Shown: in pieces, positions 5,798-12,622 of the stretch | Numbering within the stretch: position 1 is the first letter of the stretch | Layout of the letters: every line of letters starts with the position of its first letter | Assembly (NCBI GenBank): GCA_964448715.1 | Contig: CAYUWX010000007.1 | Span: forward strand, 1 to 21,144 | Reading direction: 5' to 3' | From: JABIBT01 sp964448715 | Lineage (GTDB): Archaea > Nanobdellota > Nanobdellia > SCGC-AAA011-G17 > PNOQ01 | DNA: 21,144 nucleotides | The notes under the pieces: model-generated | Seen by the model: the letters and a program-made list of their open reading frames with translations, nothing else | What the model was told of the DNA's origin: nothing | Databases searched by the model: none | Translations under genes and position numbers: made by a program

Positions 5798-7435
5798 ATG
5801 AATAAAAAAGAAATAAAAAAATATGTATTAGATAATGCAATAAGTTATAATGGAACTGCAAATATAAAAGCAGTTGCAGGACATTTTATTGCTAAATATC
5901 CAGAAGTTAAAAAAGATATGAAAAAATTTATGAAAGAATTGTCTGAAATTGTTAATAAAGTTAATTCTATGGACAATGAAAAACAAAAAAAAGAATTAGA
6001 TAAATTAGGGTATGTTGAAAAAATAAAAAAAGAATTTGGATTATTTGATTTTTTAAGAATCAAAGAAGGTGAAAAGATTATTACTGCATTTCCTCCCGGT
6101 CCTGAAAAATATCCTCATATTGGGCACGCAAAGGCTTTACTTTTAAATTATTTATTAGCTAAAGAATATGGGGGTAAATTTATCCTTAGATTTGAAGATA
6201 CTAATCCTGAATTAGTTGAAAAAAAATATTATGAAATTATGTTGGATAATTTTGAATGGTTAGGAGTTAAGTATGATGAATTACAATATGCTTCTGATTA
6301 CATGAACTTATTTTATGATTATGGAAAAAAATTAATTGAAACTCAAGATGCTTATATTTGTTATTGTGATTCTGAAGATATAAAAAAAAATAGAAGAAAA
6401 GGAATTCCTTGTGAGTGTAGGAATGTTGATGAGCCTCAAAATTTAAGAAATTGGTTAGATTTTTATGATGCTAAACCAAAAATGTGTGTTGTTAGATTAA
6501 TTGGAGATATGTCTCATAAAAATGCAGTTATGAGAGATCCAACTCTTTTTAGGATAATTGAAAAATCACATCCTAGAACTAAAAAAAAGTATAGAGTTTG
6601 GCCAACCTATGAATTTCAAAATTCGATAATGGATGGTTATTTTGGAGTAACCCATAGATTAAGAGGAAAAGAATTTGAAGCTATGGCCGAATTACAAAAA
6701 TATTTACAAAAATTGTTAGGTCTGGTTGTTACAAATACTTATGAATTTGCTAGATTTAATATGAAAGGTATATTAAGTTCTGGAAGAGTTATTAGAGAAA
6801 AAATTGAAAAAAAAGAACTAAGTGGATGGGATGATTCAAGATTAACTACATTGGTTGCTTTGAGAAGAAGAGGTTTTTTACCTGAGGCTATTAAAGAATT
6901 TGTAATTAGTACAGGCATTTCTAAATCTGAATCAACTATGACTTGGGATGATTTAATTATTAAAAATAAAAGAATGATAGATGATACTGCAAGTAGATAT
7001 TTTTTTATTCAAGATCCTAAAAAAATAAAAATTTCTGGTTTTGAAGGAAAAAATGTAGAAATTCCATTACATCCAAGTCATTTAGATAGAGGTATGAGAA
7101 AATTAAAAGTTGAAAATGAATTTTATGTTTCAGATAAAATTATTAAATCAAAAAATTATAGATTTATGCACCTATTTAATTTTAAGAATGGTAAATTTAT
7201 TTCCGATAAATTAGATAAAAATTTGAATGCTACACTAATTCATTGGTTGCCAGTCTTAAAAGATTTAATTAAAACTGAAATTTTACTTGATAATGGGAAA
7301 TCTGTAAGGGGAGTTGCTGAAAAAGGAATTAAAAAATTAAAAGTAGGGGATTTAATTCAATTCGAAAGATTTGGTTTTGTAAGATTAGATAAAAAAGAAA
7401 AAGATAAATTATATTTTATTTTTACACACAAATGA
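5798..7435 (+). CDS. gltX: Glutamyl-tRNA synthetase, archaeal type
   Basis: Charges tRNA-Glu (and, in archaea lacking GlnRS, often tRNA-Gln, later amidated by GatDE). The 545 residues fit archaeal/eukaryotic GluRS: a helical N-terminal region, then AFPPGPEKYPHIGHAK with the HIGH motif at 107-110, RFEDTNP (131-137), the WPTYEF / DGYFGVTHRLRGKE active-site region, GWDDSRL and RRRGF, and a C-terminal beta-barrel anticodon domain. The usual KMSKS-type loop is degenerate: LSSGR at 326-330, where many relatives have an SKR-like form. The ATG is set by the TATA spacing. The stop overlaps the next start as ATGA, so the PUA-like gene is co-translated. GlnRS is related, but the motif set is that of GluRS. 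Confidence 0.95.
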   Translation: MNKKEIKKYVLDNAISYNGTANIKAVAGHFIAKYPEVKKDMKKFMKELSEIVNKVNSMDNEKQKKELDKLGYVEKIKKEFGLFDFLRIKEGEKIITAFPPGPEKYPHIGHAKALLLNYLLAKEYGGKFILRFEDTNPELVEKKYYEIMLDNFEWLGVKYDELQYASDYMNLFYDYGKKLIETQDAYICYCDSEDIKKNRRKGIPCECRNVDEPQNLRNWLDFYDAKPKMCVVRLIGDMSHKNAVMRDPTLFRIIEKSHPRTKKKYRVWPTYEFQNSIMDGYFGVTHRLRGKEFEAMAELQKYLQKLLGLVVTNTYEFARFNMKGILSSGRVIREKIEKKELSGWDDSRLTTLVALRRRGFLPEAIKEFVISTGISKSESTMTWDDLIIKNKRMIDDTASRYFFIQDPKKIKISGFEGKNVEIPLHPSHLDRGMRKLKVENEFYVSDKIIKSKNYRFMHLFNFKNGKFISDKLDKNLNATLIHWLPVLKDLIKTEILLDNGKSVRGVAEKGIKKLKVGDLIQFERFGFVRLDKKEKDKLYFIFTHK

Positions 7436-7875
7436 AAAATTTTAAATTATTAAATAGGAAGGATATAAAGAATTTAAATAAACAATTAATTGAACAATTT
7501 GGAAGTGAATTTAAATTTAAAGAATATGCAGTTTTTAAGACTCCTAAAAACAGAATATATATAGTTAATAAAGAATTTGATTTAATAGATTATTCTAAAT
7601 TAAAAATAAATAATATTGGCCTATATTTTATGACTATTGAAAAAGATGGACTAAGATTAAGTATTGATGGATCTCAGATTTTTATGGCGAAAAAAAATAT
7701 TATTGAATTAGATAAAAATGATTTTGAAAATTGGATGTCTGGAAAAGATTTAGAATTAGAGCATAGTAGAGGATATGTTATATTAAAATATGGCAAGAAT
7801 GTTTTAGGTTGTGGTAAAAGTCTTGGAGAAAAAATATTAAATTATGTCCCTAAAGAGAGACGAGTTTTATTTTGA
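7432..7875 (+). CDS. Stand-alone PUA-like RNA-binding protein, NOL1/NOP2/Fmu C-terminal type
   Basis: A 147-residue protein whose second half resembles the PUA-like domain at the end of RsmF/NSUN-type RNA m5C methyltransferases. It has GLYFMTIEKDGLRLSIDGSQ (about 63-82), an ELDKNDFENWMSGKDLEL segment, and the signature GYVILKYGKNVLGCGK (about 114-129) followed by NYVPKERR near the end. There is no methyltransferase domain and no catalytic cysteine region, so it is either an accessory RNA binder or a partner of a separate enzyme. The start overlaps the gltX stop (ATGA), which argues for coupled expression and a tRNA- or rRNA-related task. The 3' end overlaps the convergent DUF371 gene by 26 bases. 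The assignment is from motif recall. Confidence 0.75.
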   Translation: MKNFKLLNRKDIKNLNKQLIEQFGSEFKFKEYAVFKTPKNRIYIVNKEFDLIDYSKLKINNIGLYFMTIEKDGLRLSIDGSQIFMAKKNIIELDKNDFENWMSGKDLELEHSRGYVILKYGKNVLGCGKSLGEKILNYVPKERRVLF

Positions 7876-8227
7876 TTTTTTCTTTTGGATTTTTTAGAAG
7901 TTCTATTATTTTTCTATTGATATCTTTTGCAGCTTTATTAGATCTTGTTGCAAATGTTCTATCATCCTTAAAGTCTGTAATTCTTATTACCATTTCTGAA
8001 TTATGATTGAAATCAGGATTTGCTTCTGCCTCAATTTCTTCTACTAAATTATTAATTTTTAGAATTATTTTTATTTTTCCATTCATTGATTTAGGAATTT
8101 TGTCTAATTTTATTCCAACTATACAATCTCCCTTTTTTGTCAAATAATCATCTTTAGTAAATTCTAAAGTATTTCTATGGGTAGATAAAACATTTTTATG
8201 ACCCGATGCTGTTAATTTCATGTTCAT
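7850..8227 (-). CDS. DUF371 family protein (archaeal, function unknown)
   Basis: Matches the archaeal DUF371 family by its pattern: ASGHKNVLSTHRNTLEFTKDDYLTKKGDCIVGI at the N-terminus, and later the VIRITDFKDDRTFATRSNKAAKDINRKI block. The family has no established function; the conserved GH, HRxTLEFT and DDRT...KAA residues suggest a ligand-binding or catalytic site. The open frame extends to 8284, but those 19 extra residues do not resemble the family. ATG at 8225-8227 lies 26 nt from the AAATATTT element, as expected for a leaderless start; ATG at 8219-8221 is the other option. The product from 8227 is 125 residues. It overlaps the PUA-like gene tail to tail and diverges from the methyltransferase gene. 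Confidence 0.85.
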   Translation of the reverse strand: MNMKLTASGHKNVLSTHRNTLEFTKDDYLTKKGDCIVGIKLDKIPKSMNGKIKIILKINNLVEEIEAEANPDFNHNSEMVIRITDFKDDRTFATRSNKAAKDINRKIIELLKNPKEKIKIKLVSL

Positions 8228-8243
8228 TTTATAGAATAATAAC

Positions 8244-8257
8244 TTTTTTAAATATTT
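8244..8257. promoter_or_regulatory. Shared, nearly symmetric TATA element for two divergent genes
   Basis: TTTTTTAAATATTT contains the perfect palindrome AAATATTT (8250-8257). It lies about 26 nt from the DUF371 ATG on the minus strand and about 21-26 nt from the methyltransferase ATG on the plus strand. The two start codons are only 46 bases apart, so there is no room for two independent core promoters. No SD sequence precedes either gene. Confidence 0.6.
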
Positions 8258-8273
8258 ACTTCTTGAAAATTTT

Positions 8274-8885
8274 ATGAAAGACAAGTTTAAACAAGCTGTA
8301 AAAACATATGATAAAATAGCAAAAATATATCATGAATATACGAAAAATCAGATTATTCAGTTTCAATTAACCAAATTTGAATCATTTTTATCTGGAAAAA
8401 AAGTTTTAGATGCAGGTTGTGGTCCAGGAAGAGATTCTGACTATTTTGTAGAAGATGGTTTTGATGTTATGGGTATAGATGCTTCTGAAGAATTTATAAA
8501 AATTGCAAAAAAAGAAGTAAAAAATGCCAAATTTAAAGTAATGGATTTTAGAAAATTAGATCTTAAGGATAATTCTTTTGACGGTATTTGGGCTATGGCT
8601 AGTTTAGTTCATGTAGATAGAAAAGATATTTTAAAAGTTTTGAAAGGTTTTTATAAAGTTCTTTCTTTAGATGGAATTTTATATATTTCTGTTAAAGAAG
8701 GAGAAGGTGACGAAGAAATTAGACAAGAAAAATATTCTAATGAACCTAGGCACTTTTTTTATTATACTGAAAATGAATTTAAGGAATATTTAGAAAAGGT
8801 AGGTTTTTCTATTTTAGAATCTGAAGTTAATCAATTAGAAAATGGTACTAAATGGTTAGAAATTTATGCTAAGAAGTCCCAATAA
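8274..8885 (+). CDS. Class I SAM-dependent methyltransferase, substrate unknown
   Basis: A 203-residue Rossmann-fold methyltransferase. Motif I is VLDAGCGPG (44-52), the acidic end of beta-2 is GIDAS (Asp69), the acidic motif VMDFRKLD covers about 89-96, and the post-motif is DGIWAMASLVHV (103-114). A short helical N-terminal cap (to about 40) and a C-terminal region with HFFYYTENEF complete the fold. The pattern is that of the Methyltransf_11/25 group, which includes small-molecule and quinone methyltransferases. Nothing in the sequence fixes the substrate, and there is no RNA-binding domain or NPPY motif. It diverges from DUF371 and overlaps the end of yjbQ by 17 bases tail to tail. Confidence 0.88.
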   Translation: MKDKFKQAVKTYDKIAKIYHEYTKNQIIQFQLTKFESFLSGKKVLDAGCGPGRDSDYFVEDGFDVMGIDASEEFIKIAKKEVKNAKFKVMDFRKLDLKDNSFDGIWAMASLVHVDRKDILKVLKGFYKVLSLDGILYISVKEGEGDEEIRQEKYSNEPRHFFYYTENEFKEYLEKVGFSILESEVNQLENGTKWLEIYAKKSQ

Positions 8886-9285
8886 TTTTTACTAAAATTT
8901 TTTTATTTCTTTGGCCATCAAATTCTCCATAAAAAATTTGTTCCCAAGTTCCAAAATCTAAATTTCCTTCAGTTATTGCAACTGTTGTTTCTCTACCCAT
9001 AATTATTCTCCATAGATGGGAAAATCCATTATCTTCTCCCGTATTATGGTGATGATAATTAAATTCTTTTGGAGCTAATTTTTCTAACCATTCTTTAAAA
9101 TCTTGGATTAATCCAGATTCTGCATCATTTATGAAAACACTTGCAGTTATGTGCATTGGATTTATTAGAACTATTCCTTCTTTTATTTCTGATTTTTTTA
9201 CAATTTCTTCTATTTTTGAAGTTATATTTACAAAATCAATTCTTTGATCAGTATTAATTGTTAAGTGTTCTGTGAAAATTTTCAT
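8869..9285 (-). CDS. yjbQ: YjbQ / UPF0047 family protein
   Basis: The 138-residue protein has the full UPF0047 pattern: NPMHITASVFINDAESGL (about 42-59), YHHHNTGEDNGFSHL (about 77-91), GRETTVAITEGNLDFGTWEQIF and the closing EFDGQRNKK. Conserved His45, Glu56, His80, Asp85 and His90 are candidate metal or catalytic residues. Some family members have weak thiamine-phosphate synthase activity, but the physiological role is unsettled. The start ATG overlaps the tyrS stop (ATGA), so the two are probably translated together, although no biochemical link is known. Family length is about 130-140, so it is complete. Confidence 0.92.
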   Translation of the reverse strand: MKIFTEHLTINTDQRIDFVNITSKIEEIVKKSEIKEGIVLINPMHITASVFINDAESGLIQDFKEWLEKLAPKEFNYHHHNTGEDNGFSHLWRIIMGRETTVAITEGNLDFGTWEQIFYGEFDGQRNKKILVKIIGTS

Positions 9286-10235
9286 TTGAATTTTTTTCTT
9301 ATTGGTGCAATTATATTTTCTAGGTATTCAGAAACTGCATTTTTTAAATCTAAGGGATGAATGTCCCCTTTAATAAATTCTTTTTCTAATGAATCATAGT
9401 TATCAAAAATTAAATTTCCTCCAAATTTTTCAAGTCTTTTGATTTCAAATTTATCAATTCTTGGAAAAATTATTAATTTTGATATTTCTAATATTGGATT
9501 TTCTTGGGTAATTTTTGCAGGACAGTGTGCCTTTTTTATTTTTTTCTTTATATTTTCTTTTGAATCTCTAATCGAAATAAAACTTCCCTCTTTAGAAGAT
9601 GACATTTTTGATCCTGGACCTTTTAATGAACTAATTAATGGAGTATGTACAAATACAGGAGATTTATAGTTTATTTCTTTAAAAACTTCTGTCCCCAACA
9701 TATGGATTTTTCTTTGTTCTATGCCAGATTGTACTAAATCTATTTTTAGATGTTTAATATCTGCTATTTGCATAAATGGATAGATTACTTGAGATACTTT
9801 TGCCTTTTCAATATCTCTTCCTACTTGTTGCATGCTTCTTAATGATCTATTAATTGTTGTTTTTGTTGCTATTGTGAATGTATCATCAATATAATCTTGA
9901 GTTCTTTGAAATGAGCTTCCTAAAATAAATTCTGCATTTTTTAGTCCTGCAGCTATGAATCCTGCTTTCCATTGTTTAATTTGTTTATTTATGAAATTCC
10001 AATCTCCCTTTTGATTTAGAAAAGTATGCCAATCTGCAAATAAAATTTTAACATGAAATCCTGCTTTTTGTAAATCTAATAATTTTGTTATAGTTACTAG
10101 ATGCCCTAAATGTATCTCTCCAGAGGTTTCATATCCGCAATAAGTTATTGGTTTTTTCTTTTTTAGTAGTTTAGAAATATCTTGTTCGTTTATTATTTCT
10201 GCAGAATTTTGTTTTATTAATTCATATTTATTCAT
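9282..10235 (-). CDS. tyrS: Tyrosyl-tRNA synthetase, archaeal type
   Basis: Attaches tyrosine to tRNA-Tyr. The 317 residues fit archaeal TyrRS (about 305-330). The class I motifs are HLGH (42-45) and KMSSS (210-214). Residues equivalent to the tyrosine pocket of the Methanocaldococcus jannaschii enzyme (Tyr32, Tyr151, Gln155, Asp158, Gln173) are present at Tyr32, Tyr152, Gln156, Asp159 and Gln174, which excludes TrpRS. The QRKIHML signature is intact, and the short C-terminal anticodon domain is of the archaeal kind. A TATA box about 25 nt upstream, overlapping the end of lspA, predicts a leaderless mRNA. It is followed by yjbQ with an ATGA overlap. Confidence 0.95.
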   Translation of the reverse strand: MNKYELIKQNSAEIINEQDISKLLKKKKPITYCGYETSGEIHLGHLVTITKLLDLQKAGFHVKILFADWHTFLNQKGDWNFINKQIKQWKAGFIAAGLKNAEFILGSSFQRTQDYIDDTFTIATKTTINRSLRSMQQVGRDIEKAKVSQVIYPFMQIADIKHLKIDLVQSGIEQRKIHMLGTEVFKEINYKSPVFVHTPLISSLKGPGSKMSSSKEGSFISIRDSKENIKKKIKKAHCPAKITQENPILEISKLIIFPRIDKFEIKRLEKFGGNLIFDNYDSLEKEFIKGDIHPLDLKNAVSEYLENIIAPIRKKFK

Positions 10236-10253
10236 ATTTTAATTTTTAGTTAG

Positions 10254-10265
10254 TTTATATTTAAA
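10254..10265 (-). promoter_or_regulatory. TATA box of tyrS, overlapping the lspA stop codon
   Basis: The minus strand reads TTTAAATATAAA, centred about 25 nt before the tyrS ATG. It includes the lspA stop codon (10261-10263), so tyrS has its own promoter embedded at the end of the upstream gene. A leaderless transcript is predicted. Confidence 0.6.
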
Positions 10266-10653
10266 CTTTTCCTTTTAAAATTAAATATACCATAATTGTT
10301 ACTCCAATAACATTGAATGAATCCGCTATATTAAATATTGGCCAAACTTGTAAATCAATAAAATCTCTTACATACCCAAGAAATATTCTGTCTATTAAAT
10401 TTCCAATTGTTCCGGCAAAAACAAATGCTAATGGGATTCTTATTTTTTTCTCTTTTTTTGCTAAAAAATAAATAAAAATTGCTACTAAAATTGAAATTAT
10501 TGTTAAGAAAAAAGTATGATTTTGTAGTATTGAAAATGCTGCCCCAGTATTTGTAGCATAATTTATTATTCCAAAGTGTTTATTTGTAAAAATTAGTTTA
10601 GTTAATTGATCTAATAAAATTATTAGTGTTGAAATTATAAAAAATCTTTTCAT
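10261..10653 (-). CDS. lspA: Signal peptidase II (prolipoprotein peptidase), bacterial type
   Basis: LspA is a membrane aspartyl protease that cleaves signal peptides before the lipidated cysteine. From ATG at 10651-10653 the product is 130 residues with four hydrophobic segments (about 4-22, 48-64, 73-90, 113-127). The family motifs are LDQLTK (14-19), NTGAAFS (35-41), GNLIDRIFLGYVRDFID (84-100) with catalytic Asp88, and FNIADSFNVIG (107-117) with catalytic Asp111. The frame stays open up to 10803, but the added residues are Ile/Lys/Asn-rich, not family-like, and overlap the divergent gene. Archaeal lipoprotein processing is generally thought to lack LspA homologues, so its presence suggests transfer from bacteria. 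It is slightly shorter than bacterial LspA (150-170). Confidence 0.92.
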   Translation of the reverse strand: MKRFFIISTLIILLDQLTKLIFTNKHFGIINYATNTGAAFSILQNHTFFLTIISILVAIFIYFLAKKEKKIRIPLAFVFAGTIGNLIDRIFLGYVRDFIDLQVWPIFNIADSFNVIGVTIMVYLILKGKV

Positions 10654-10666
10654 ATTATTAGAAAAT

Positions 10667-10676
10667 ATTATATAGT
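10667..10676. promoter_or_regulatory. TATA-like element between lspA and the 152-aa gene
   Basis: ATTATATAGT lies in the 42-base gap between the two divergent ATGs. It is about 25 nt from the plus-strand start at 10696, fitting a leaderless transcript, and about 19 nt from the lspA start, so its use for lspA is less certain. It resembles the shared element at 8244-8257. Confidence 0.45.
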
Positions 10677-10695
10677 TTATTAGATTTTCTTTTTT

Positions 10696-11154
10696 ATGGA
10701 TAAAAAGCTTAAATTTGGAAAAAATTATATTGATTTGAAAAATGTTGATAATGTCGATGATTTTATTATTAATTTTGAAAATAATATATTTTTTTATAAT
10801 CAACCAAGAGATACATTATCTTTAAGTAATGCTAAATTTATATTTCCAGAATATTTGAAGAAAACAAATAAAGGAATTTATGAACTTAATTATAAGGATG
10901 CTCTTTTAATAAATTTAAATAATCTTTATTTAAATGATAAAACTTTATATCCTTTAAATATGGTTTATATTTCTTTTAATTCTTTAAAAGAAGAAAATAT
11001 TATTAAATTAACTGATTCTGATTTTTTAGAAAATAGAGTTTTTTTGGTAGAATCTGGAATTTGTGGCAAAATAAAAGATGTTTTTGAAGAAGGTAAGATA
11101 AGGGTAGGATGTGCTTTTAATCCTTCTAGGTTATCTAATGAAATTTTTAGATAG
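10696..11154 (+). CDS. Hypothetical protein, 152 aa
   Basis: No family was recognised. The product is soluble, with no signal peptide or membrane segment, and is rich in Asn, Leu, Ile, Lys and Phe. Hydrophobic beta-like strands (FIINFENNIFFY, ALLINLNNLYLN, MVYISFNSL) alternate with polar loops. The C-terminal third has VFLVESGICGKIKDVFEEGKI followed by VGCAFNPSRLSNEIF, containing two cysteines, and looks like the most family-like part. A TATA element about 25 nt upstream of the ATG supports a real leaderless gene. It diverges from lspA and is followed after 34 bases by a separately promoted gene, so operon partners are not evident. Confidence 0.65.
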   Translation: MDKKLKFGKNYIDLKNVDNVDDFIINFENNIFFYNQPRDTLSLSNAKFIFPEYLKKTNKGIYELNYKDALLINLNNLYLNDKTLYPLNMVYISFNSLKEENIIKLTDSDFLENRVFLVESGICGKIKDVFEEGKIRVGCAFNPSRLSNEIFR

Positions 11155-11159
11155 AAATC

Positions 11160-11168
11160 TTTAAAAAG
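11160..11168 (+). promoter_or_regulatory. TATA box of the 477-aa gene
   Basis: TTTAAAAAG is centred about 25 nt before ATG 11189, which favours that ATG over the in-frame TTG two codons earlier and predicts a leaderless mRNA. Confidence 0.6.
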
Positions 11169-11188
11169 TTGTAAACTAGAATTTGATT

Positions 11189-12622
11189 ATGACAGATAGT
11201 ATTCCATCTCTTAGAAAACGACTTGAAGATAAAAATCTTCCATATAAGAAAAAAAAAGAGTTAAGAGAAAAATTAGTAAAATTAATTAAAGCAAAAGGTT
11301 TAGTTAAATTTGAAAGTGGAAAACCTATTGAATATCATATAATTTATGATACTTTTTCCGGAACTTTGGAGCCAGTTTATTTTTGGACTTTAGATTTTTT
11401 AAGAGCGAGCGATCCAGCAGGTTTAGGATATGAGGTTGAAAAAGTAGCAGAAGAGTTTGAAGCAAGTTCAGGGGGCGGTTTTTTTGGGGAATTAGGTAGT
11501 AGGGCAACTGTAATGCAAGAAAGAGGTATGAAAATTTTAGAAACTGTTAATTCTGTATTAAGAACTATAATTAATTTAATTTATGATTTAAAGGAATTCG
11601 ATATGAGGTTACAAGCTTATACTGATGCAAATTCTGATAAAAAAGAAATAAAATTGGCTGGAGAATATTCTTTGAAAGGTATTTGGATGGATCAAGTAGA
11701 TACTAAAACAGGATTAGGAAGTATAAATCAATTAACTAGAGGAGATTTACAATTTGTTACTTTAAGAGATGCATTTATGCAAGCAAGATCTTTGAAAGAT
11801 GTTAATAATATGGATCTTAATAAAAGAGTTAAAATAATTATTAAGAAAAAATTTGAAGAGTATAGAATTTGGAGAAAAGAGAGTGAAAAAGAATTGAGAA
11901 AAAGATATGATATTGAAAAAAATTATTTAAGGGCACAAGTAGATAGTTTAAAATTATATACTACTTGGGCTAAACCTTACTTAAGAGCTGCCCAAAAATT
12001 GGGAATGAAGGAATTTAAAACTTCAAAGGGGTTACCTAGTCCAGATATGGTTACTGCATTTAATACAATGCAAATGGATTTAAGTATAATGGGTAGAAAA
12101 AAAATAAATCCAAATGGAATTCATCCTTCTTTTGAAAATTTAGAGTTTAAACAAAAATATTACTCAATAATTGAAGCTCAATTTAATTATAGGACTGCCC
12201 CTCAAGTTGCTAAATCTGGACAAAGTCAACATTTTGGCCATATGGGAACTATAGATGTGTGGATTAGAGGATATATTTTTGATGAACAAGATTTAGAAGA
12301 TATTTATTCTCAAGAAGTTTATGAGAATATGGCGTTAGTTGAAGAGTTAACGGATTTTAGTTTAAAAAATTTAGAAGAAGATTTAGATACCTATATTTAT
12401 CCTGAAAAAAAGAAAGAAGAAGAAAAAGAAGAAAAAGAAAGTGTTTTTGATTCTTTGAAAGATGGATTTAAAACTCTTGGAGAATTATTTCCTGGCGGAA
12501 AGAAAAAAGCTTCAAAATATCAAGAAAATAAATATTATGAAGAAGTTAAAAAAACAACTATTAATATGTCATATGCCCTGTATGATGTTTTTAAGAAGGC
12601 ACATAGGATGATAACATGGTAG
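11189..12622 (+). CDS. Large hypothetical protein, 477 aa, linked to the TIM-barrel gene
   Basis: No known domain was recognised. It is soluble and mainly helical. Residues 1-45 are highly basic. An aromatic segment follows (EYHIIYDTFSGTLEPVYFWTL, about 48-68), then a Gly-rich turn SSGGGFFGELGS (about 93-104). A long amphipathic helix with TVNSVLRTIINLIYDLKEFD lies near 119-138, and a charged, probably coiled region covers about 205-250. A conserved-looking SGQSQHFGHMGTIDVWIRGYIF block lies before a Lys/Glu linker (about 405-425). The C-terminus ends in an alpha-helical KTTINMSYALYDVFKKAHRM. The last codons overlap the TIM-barrel gene (ATGGTAG), so the two are almost certainly co-translated. 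ATG 11189 is chosen over TTG 11183 from TATA spacing. Confidence 0.8.
   Translation: MTDSIPSLRKRLEDKNLPYKKKKELREKLVKLIKAKGLVKFESGKPIEYHIIYDTFSGTLEPVYFWTLDFLRASDPAGLGYEVEKVAEEFEASSGGGFFGELGSRATVMQERGMKILETVNSVLRTIINLIYDLKEFDMRLQAYTDANSDKKEIKLAGEYSLKGIWMDQVDTKTGLGSINQLTRGDLQFVTLRDAFMQARSLKDVNNMDLNKRVKIIIKKKFEEYRIWRKESEKELRKRYDIEKNYLRAQVDSLKLYTTWAKPYLRAAQKLGMKEFKTSKGLPSPDMVTAFNTMQMDLSIMGRKKINPNGIHPSFENLEFKQKYYSIIEAQFNYRTAPQVAKSGQSQHFGHMGTIDVWIRGYIFDEQDLEDIYSQEVYENMALVEELTDFSLKNLEEDLDTYIYPEKKKEEEKEEKESVFDSLKDGFKTLGELFPGGKKKASKYQENKYYEEVKKTTINMSYALYDVFKKAHRMITW

Noticed and set aside
8228..8284. 19-residue N-terminal extension of DUF371
   Set aside because: It would run through the shared promoter and overlap the methyltransferase start. 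The family begins at the ASGH region, and ATG 8227 has leaderless spacing.
10654..10803. 50-residue N-terminal extension of LspA
   Set aside because: The residues are Ile/Lys/Asn-rich and unlike the family, and the stretch overlaps the divergent 152-aa gene. The LspA fold starts at ATG 10653.
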